The position numbers and the translations under genes are program-made. The notes under the pieces are model-generated. The model did no database searches. It was not told the DNA's origin and saw only the letters and a program-made list of their open reading frames with translations. DNA of 34,753 bases from Planctomycetota bacterium (GTDB lineage: Bacteria; Planctomycetota; UBA1135; GCA-002748355), in assembly GCA_002748355.1 (NCBI GenBank), contig PDSF01000035.1, forward strand, positions 78,004 through 112,756. The letters are read 5' to 3'. Below are positions 31,122-34,753 of this stretch, piece by piece (positions within the stretch are counted from its first letter, which is position 1; each line of letters opens with the position of its first letter).

Positions 31122-32503
31122 CAGCGCTTGGCGAGTTCCCGCGCGACCTCGATAAAGGCCTCGGCCAGGGTTGGGTGGTACCAGGGCAGCCAGAAGAACT
31201 CGCGAACGCTGGCGCCCATGCCCATGGCGACCACCACGCAGTGGATCAAATCGTCGGCCCGCGGTCCCAGGATGGCGCAGCCGAGGATCTTGCCGCTGCC
31301 GCGCTCGGCGATCAGCTGCAGCAGGCCGTGCTGGGCGCCGACGACGATGCCGCGGCCCTGCTGCGGGAAGCGCTTCTCCGCGACCAGATACTCGACGCCG
31401 GCGGCATCGAGCTCCGCGGGCAGCCGGCCACAGACCGCGAAGGGCGGGTCGGAGAAGATCGCCTCCACCGCGGGCATGCGCGGGTCCGGCCCTTCGAGCT
31501 CGCCCTCAAGCAGCCCCAGATGCCGGAGCACGTTCCGCCCAGCGCGAGCACCCTCAAGCGTCGCCTCATGCAGGATCTGCTTGTCGTTGGTCGCATCACC
31601 AGCGACGAAGATGTGGGGCAGCGCGCTGCGGCCCTTGCTGTCCACCTCGACCGCATGCGGATCCAGGCCGAGCGCCTCCAGGTTCATGCCGTCGAAGTTC
31701 GCCACCCGGCCCAGGCCGTTGAGCACGATCTCCGCCTCGACGACGAGTTCCTTGCCTTCGCCATCGCGGAAGATCGCCCGCGCCCGGCCATCCTCCGTGC
31801 GCTCGATGCGCTGCACCAGCACCCCGGTATGCACCTGCATCTCCTCGCCGAGCGCCTGCGCCAGCTCCTCGCCAAAGGCCGCCGGCGCCTTCTTCAGCAG
31901 CGGCGAGCGATTGCAGAGCGTCACCTTCGTGCCGCAGCGCGCCAGCCACTGCGAGAACTCAAGGGCGACCGGGCCGGCGCCGAGGCTCAAGCAGCTCTTC
32001 GGCGCTTCGCTCAGCAAAAACATGTCGTCGCTGCCGCGCATCGGCACGCCGTCTTCGACCGGCACCGGCATCGGCATGAGCTTGGAGCCGGTGCAGAGCA
32101 CGAAGCTGTCGCTGCTAATGCGCTGGCCGTCCACCTCGATGCAGTGCTCGTCGACGAAGCTCGCCTGCCCGCGCAGGATCGGATAGCCCGCGCCTTCGAT
32201 GCCCGAGACCTTGGCCCTAGCGAAGCGATCGACCAGCGAGCGCATCCTTTGCATCATCGCCGCAAAGTCGAGCTTGGGCTCCGCGACCTCGATGCCAAAG
32301 CGCCCAGCATCGCGGATCTCGTGCAGGCGATGCCCCGTCTCCAGCAGGGTCTTGGTCGGCATGCAGCCGCGCAGGATGCAGAGTCCGCCCATGCGCTCGG
32401 CCCCTTCTACGCCCAGGGTTTTGGCCCCGCCCTGATGCGCCAGCATCGCAGCACGCGAGCCCGCCGAGCCAATGCCGATGACGACGACCTGATAGTCACG
32501 CAT
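31118..32503 (-). CDS. dihydrolipoamide dehydrogenase-like FAD/NAD disulfide oxidoreductase
   Basis: 461 aa from ATG 32503 (GGAGTGGAAG upstream; the longer frame lacks homology). FAD-binding GIGSAG (10-15), redox-active disulfide GGLCILRGCMPTKTLL with Cys42 and Cys47, NAD-binding SLGAGPVALEFSQWLARCG, FAD-binding IFVAGDATN, and a C-terminal dimer-interface His443-Glu448 pair (WYHPTLAEAF). All elements of an active class I pyridine-nucleotide disulfide oxidoreductase are present. No E1/E2 dehydrogenase genes adjoin; the gene is coupled to ccoI instead. A housekeeping Lpd, a soluble transhydrogenase-like or a mercuric-reductase-like enzyme without the metal-binding domain are all possible. The CILRGC spacing is standard but MPTK replaces the common IPSK. 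Confidence 0.85.
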   Translation of the reverse strand: MRDYQVVVIGIGSAGSRAAMLAHQGGAKTLGVEGAERMGGLCILRGCMPTKTLLETGHRLHEIRDAGRFGIEVAEPKLDFAAMMQRMRSLVDRFARAKVSGIEGAGYPILRGQASFVDEHCIEVDGQRISSDSFVLCTGSKLMPMPVPVEDGVPMRGSDDMFLLSEAPKSCLSLGAGPVALEFSQWLARCGTKVTLCNRSPLLKKAPAAFGEELAQALGEEMQVHTGVLVQRIERTEDGRARAIFRDGEGKELVVEAEIVLNGLGRVANFDGMNLEALGLDPHAVEVDSKGRSALPHIFVAGDATNDKQILHEATLEGARAGRNVLRHLGLLEGELEGPDPRMPAVEAIFSDPPFAVCGRLPAELDAAGVEYLVAEKRFPQQGRGIVVGAQHGLLQLIAERGSGKILGCAILGPRADDLIHCVVVAMGMGASVREFFWLPWYHPTLAEAFIEVARELAKRC

Positions 32504-32567
32504 GACTTCCACTCCATTCACCCAAACGCAGCAGCTCTCGCCACCCGGCCCTGAGGCCGAGCGAGGC

Positions 32568-33437
32568 TCAGGCCTCTTCGTTGGCCGCAGCCTCTTGCTC
32601 TTGCGGGACCGCCGAAGGATCGCCCCCGGCCCCATAGGCGAGCAGGCGACCCAGCTCATAGCGCATCGCATCGCGCTTGACGATGAGATCCACCTGCCCC
32701 TTTTCGATGAGGAACTCCGAGCGCTGGAAGCCCTTGGGCAGCTCCTGCTTGAGCGTGGTCTGGATCACCCGCGGCCCGGCGAAGCCGATCAGCGCCCCGG
32801 GCTCGGCCAGGATCACGTCGGCGACCGAACTGAAGGACGCGGTCACGCCACCGGTGGTCGGGTTGGTCAGCACCGAGAGGTAGAAGCCGCCGGCATCGTG
32901 GAAGCGCTTGAGCGCCCCACAGGTCTTGGCCATCTGCATCAGCGACAGCGCGCCCTCGTGCATGCGGGCGCCACCCGAGGCACTGAAGAGGACCAGCGGC
33001 AGCTTCCGCTCAAGCGCGGTCTCGACCAGCCGCGTGACCTTCTCCCCGACGACGACCCCCATCGAGCCGCCCAGGAAGCTGAAATCCATGACCCCCAAGG
33101 CGATCTCGCGGCCGTGCAGCTTGCCGATGCCGGCGATCATCGCCTCGTTGCGGCCAGTCTTCTTGATGGTCTGCTCGATCTTCTCCGCGTAGGGCATGCG
33201 ATCGACGAAGCCGAGGCGATCGACGGTTTTCATGTCGACCCAGAACTCCTCGAAGCTGCCTTCGTCGACGGTCAGTTCGACCCGCTCCATCCCCTTCAGC
33301 GGGAAGTGATGGCCGCAGTCCGGGCAGAGTTTGAACTTGGAGAAGTTCTTCCGGTAGATCATCACGCCGCAGGACTCGCACTTGATCCACAAGCCCCCGG
33401 GCATGTCCTTTTTCTTGCCGAAGCGTGTCCAGGGCAT
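32568..33437 (-). CDS. accD: acetyl-CoA carboxylase carboxyltransferase subunit beta
   Basis: Transfers the carboxyl group from carboxybiotin to acetyl-CoA, the first step of fatty acid synthesis; works with AccA, not in the window. 289 aa from ATG 33437 (AGGAGGAGA ribosome-binding site). N-terminal zinc ribbon with Cys20, Cys23, Cys38 and Cys41 (IKCESCG, KLCPDCG), then crotonase-fold motifs FSASGGARMHEGALSLMQM, TNPTTGGVTASF and GFAGPRVIQTTL. 64 bases separate it from the downstream flavoenzyme, so it may head the minus-strand transcript. Confidence 0.97.
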   Translation of the reverse strand: MPWTRFGKKKDMPGGLWIKCESCGVMIYRKNFSKFKLCPDCGHHFPLKGMERVELTVDEGSFEEFWVDMKTVDRLGFVDRMPYAEKIEQTIKKTGRNEAMIAGIGKLHGREIALGVMDFSFLGGSMGVVVGEKVTRLVETALERKLPLVLFSASGGARMHEGALSLMQMAKTCGALKRFHDAGGFYLSVLTNPTTGGVTASFSSVADVILAEPGALIGFAGPRVIQTTLKQELPKGFQRSEFLIEKGQVDLIVKRDAMRYELGRLLAYGAGGDPSAVPQEQEAAANEEA

Positions 33438-33808
33438 CGTCTCTCCTCCTGACTCCATCAGTGGCAGGCTCCGGCGCCGGCCCCCATGGCCAAAACCGAA
33501 GCGCGGGAGTCTAGCAGGCCACCGCGCCAGTCGCGCGGCTTCTTCGGGCCGCCGCTGCGGACTGGCGGCACTTTGTCGGCGGCCGAGACTTGGCTCGGCC
33601 AGGGAGTATTCGTGTCTTGGCGGCTCTACCGCCCGGCCCAAAGCCCCCTGGCAGCAGCAGCGCCCGGCCCAGCCCCCTTGCCCTGCGCCGGGCGGCCAGG
33701 AAAGCTAGACCTTGGAAATACGAGGGGCCGTCTCTCAACAAACGCCGCCAGCACGGAAAAGTCGCAAGCAAGCGGCCCTGCCCCAAGCGCCTCCCCGGGA
33801 ACAAGCTC
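33438..33808. other. divergent intergenic region between accD and the MBL-fold gene
   Basis: 371 bases, no convincing gene. It contains two perfect inverted repeats: GGCCGAG (33581-33587) with CTCGGCC (33594-33600), 6-base loop; and CGCCCGGC (33661-33668) with GCCGGGCG (33687-33694). These may be leader hairpins of accD or operator-like sites. A loose TTGCCC (33678) is not followed by a good -10. Promoters for both flanking genes must be here but I cannot place them. Confidence 0.5.
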
Positions 33809-34660
33809 ATGAGCAAGATCACAATCCTCGTCGACGGTGATGTGGCCCGAGACGGGCTGCGCAGCGCCCACGGATTTGCCGCCTACGTCGAACGGGCCGG
33901 CTGCCACATCCTCTTCGACACCGGTCCCGCCGGCGGGGCGCTGCTGGAGAATGCTCGCAAGCTCGACATCGCCCTGGAGAAGATCGAAGCCGTGGTCCTC
34001 AGTCACGGGCACTATGACCACGTCGGCGGGCTGGCCGAACTCTTCGAAGCCATCGGGCCGCGGCCCGTCTGGCTCGCGCCCGGAACCCTCCAGCCCCGCT
34101 GGTCCCAAAAGCCAGGCAGACCCGCTCGCGAAATCGGCGTGCCCGAGGCCTCGCGGCGTGTGCTCGAAGAGATCGGCGAACTTCGCCGCGAATGCGCCCA
34201 GCCCAGAGAGATCTCGAAGGGGCTCTGGTGCAGCGGAGAGATTCCTCGCAAGAACGACTTCGAGACCCCAGAGGCTCGTTTCTTCCTCGACGAAGCCGGC
34301 ACCGAGCCCGACAGAATTCTCGACGACCAAGCGCTGTGGCTCGATAGCTCCGAAGGACTGGTCATCCTCGTCGGCTGCGCCCACGCCGGCCTCATCAACA
34401 CCCTCGAGCAAGCCCGGCACCAACTCCCCGGCCGCCCCCTCCGCGCCGTCCTCGGCGGCTTCCACCTCCTGCACGCCGACCGGCGTCGCCTAGTCCGAAC
34501 CAGCACCGAACTCCTACACCTAGCCCCCGAACTCATCGCCCCAATGCACTGCAGCGGCGACAGCTGCCTCGAACCCTTCCGCGAAACCCTCGTCGACTCC
34601 GAGTTCGGCCCCGTCGGCGCCGGAGCCGAATACCTATTCCACTCCAGCAGCGGCACCTAG
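33809..34660 (+). CDS. metallo-beta-lactamase-fold hydrolase, COG1237-like
   Basis: 283 aa from ATG 33809; the frame extends upstream to 33590 but the N-terminal strand MSKITILVDGDV marks the domain start. Metal site HGHYDHVGG (His66, His68, Asp70, His71), then VGCAHAGLINTLEQA, GGFHLLHAD and MHCSGD, which supply the remaining ligands. The pattern matches COG1237 proteins, which include the archaeal beta-ribofuranosylaminobenzene-linked enzyme of methanopterin biosynthesis and many uncharacterised bacterial hydrolases. No pterin genes are nearby, so the substrate is open. Confidence 0.88.
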   Translation: MSKITILVDGDVARDGLRSAHGFAAYVERAGCHILFDTGPAGGALLENARKLDIALEKIEAVVLSHGHYDHVGGLAELFEAIGPRPVWLAPGTLQPRWSQKPGRPAREIGVPEASRRVLEEIGELRRECAQPREISKGLWCSGEIPRKNDFETPEARFFLDEAGTEPDRILDDQALWLDSSEGLVILVGCAHAGLINTLEQARHQLPGRPLRAVLGGFHLLHADRRRLVRTSTELLHLAPELIAPMHCSGDSCLEPFRETLVDSEFGPVGAGAEYLFHSSSGT

Positions 34661-34683
34661 CCCTGGAATAAGCGATAGATGAG

Positions 34684-34740
34684 CCTCCGTCTGATCCGAG
34701 CCGCTTCTGCTCCGTCGCTGCGGTTCGGATCGGACGGAGG
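34684..34740 (+). terminator. long hairpin after the MBL-fold gene
   Basis: A 20-base arm (34684-34703) pairs with 34721-34740 with only two mismatched or wobble positions around a 17-base loop, 23 bases after the stop. No T-run is visible. The length is unusual for a simple terminator; it could be a bidirectional terminator or a repeat element that recurs in the genome. Confidence 0.5.
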
Positions 34741-34753
34741 CAGGCAAGGAAGG

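Noticed and set aside
31175..32554. 459-codon open frame opposite the flavoenzyme
   Set aside because: Shadow frame with Ala/Arg/His-rich composition and no motifs.
1..34753. tRNA, rRNA, CRISPR array, transposase or integrase genes
   Set aside because: None recognised on either strand; there is no sign that the nuo or cbb3 regions arrived on a mobile element.

Overview
The window reads as a GC-rich bacterial chromosome, densely packed with genes and free of recognisable rRNA, tRNA, CRISPR or insertion-sequence signals. A Planctomycetota (or similar deep-branching Gram-negative) host is my best guess. It rests on tandem RND permeases with a single TM4 Asp, a fused CcoN-CcoO oxidase, a large secreted metalloprotease followed by PA14-like and LamG/DUF1080-like beta domains, and a small Lys-rich protein with a C-terminal half of a kind I associate with planctomycetes. 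This is inference from gene style; no marker gene in the window fixes the taxonomy.

Layout. (1) 1-6096: two consecutive RND efflux permeases, the first cut by the window edge. (2) 6172-9300: purC, purE and mtnA in a tight run, then a small basic protein and an orphan acyl carrier protein. (3) 9301-10949: an 18-bp tandem repeat, then two minus-strand genes, a degenerate histidine-kinase-like protein and a membrane-anchored Pro/Ala-rich protein. (4) 11275-19473: a plus-strand complex I (nuo) operon, order A - unknown 120-aa gene - H - I remnant - J - K - L - M - N. (5) 19616-23432: a monohaem cytochrome c lipoprotein and a 1079-aa secreted protein with a gluzincin-type HELVH site. (6) 33437-23456 on the minus strand: accD, a dihydrolipoamide-dehydrogenase-like flavoenzyme, then a complete cbb3 oxidase set, ccoI, ccoS, ccoN-O fusion, ccoQ, a monohaem ccoP, ccoG and an unannotated 53-aa membrane protein. 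(7) 33809-34660: a plus-strand metallo-beta-lactamase-fold enzyme and a strong terminal hairpin.

The most striking system is the nuo operon. It encodes only the membrane arm: no nuoB, C, D, E, F or G is present in the window. The gene in the nuoI position is a 76-aa remnant keeping the N- and C-terminal NuoI-like segments but lacking both 4Fe-4S clusters. Conserved residues that link quinone chemistry to proton pumping are altered in a coordinated way. NuoA has lost its YECG motif and both TM2 acids. NuoK Glu36 is Gln. NuoH lacks much of its quinone-site loop and several acids. NuoL has Glu144 changed to Gln, Lys342 to Met and Lys399 to Arg (E. coli numbering from memory). NuoM and NuoN keep their channel Glu and Lys residues. 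All reading frames are open and tightly spaced, with start/stop overlaps, so this looks like a maintained 'headless' or repurposed complex I rather than decay.

How the parts may work together: the region concentrates respiratory functions, with a membrane-arm ion translocator, a lipoprotein cytochrome c that could feed the cbb3 oxidase, and the oxidase with its copper ATPase and assembly factors. What, if anything, drives the altered complex I arm is not visible in the sequence.
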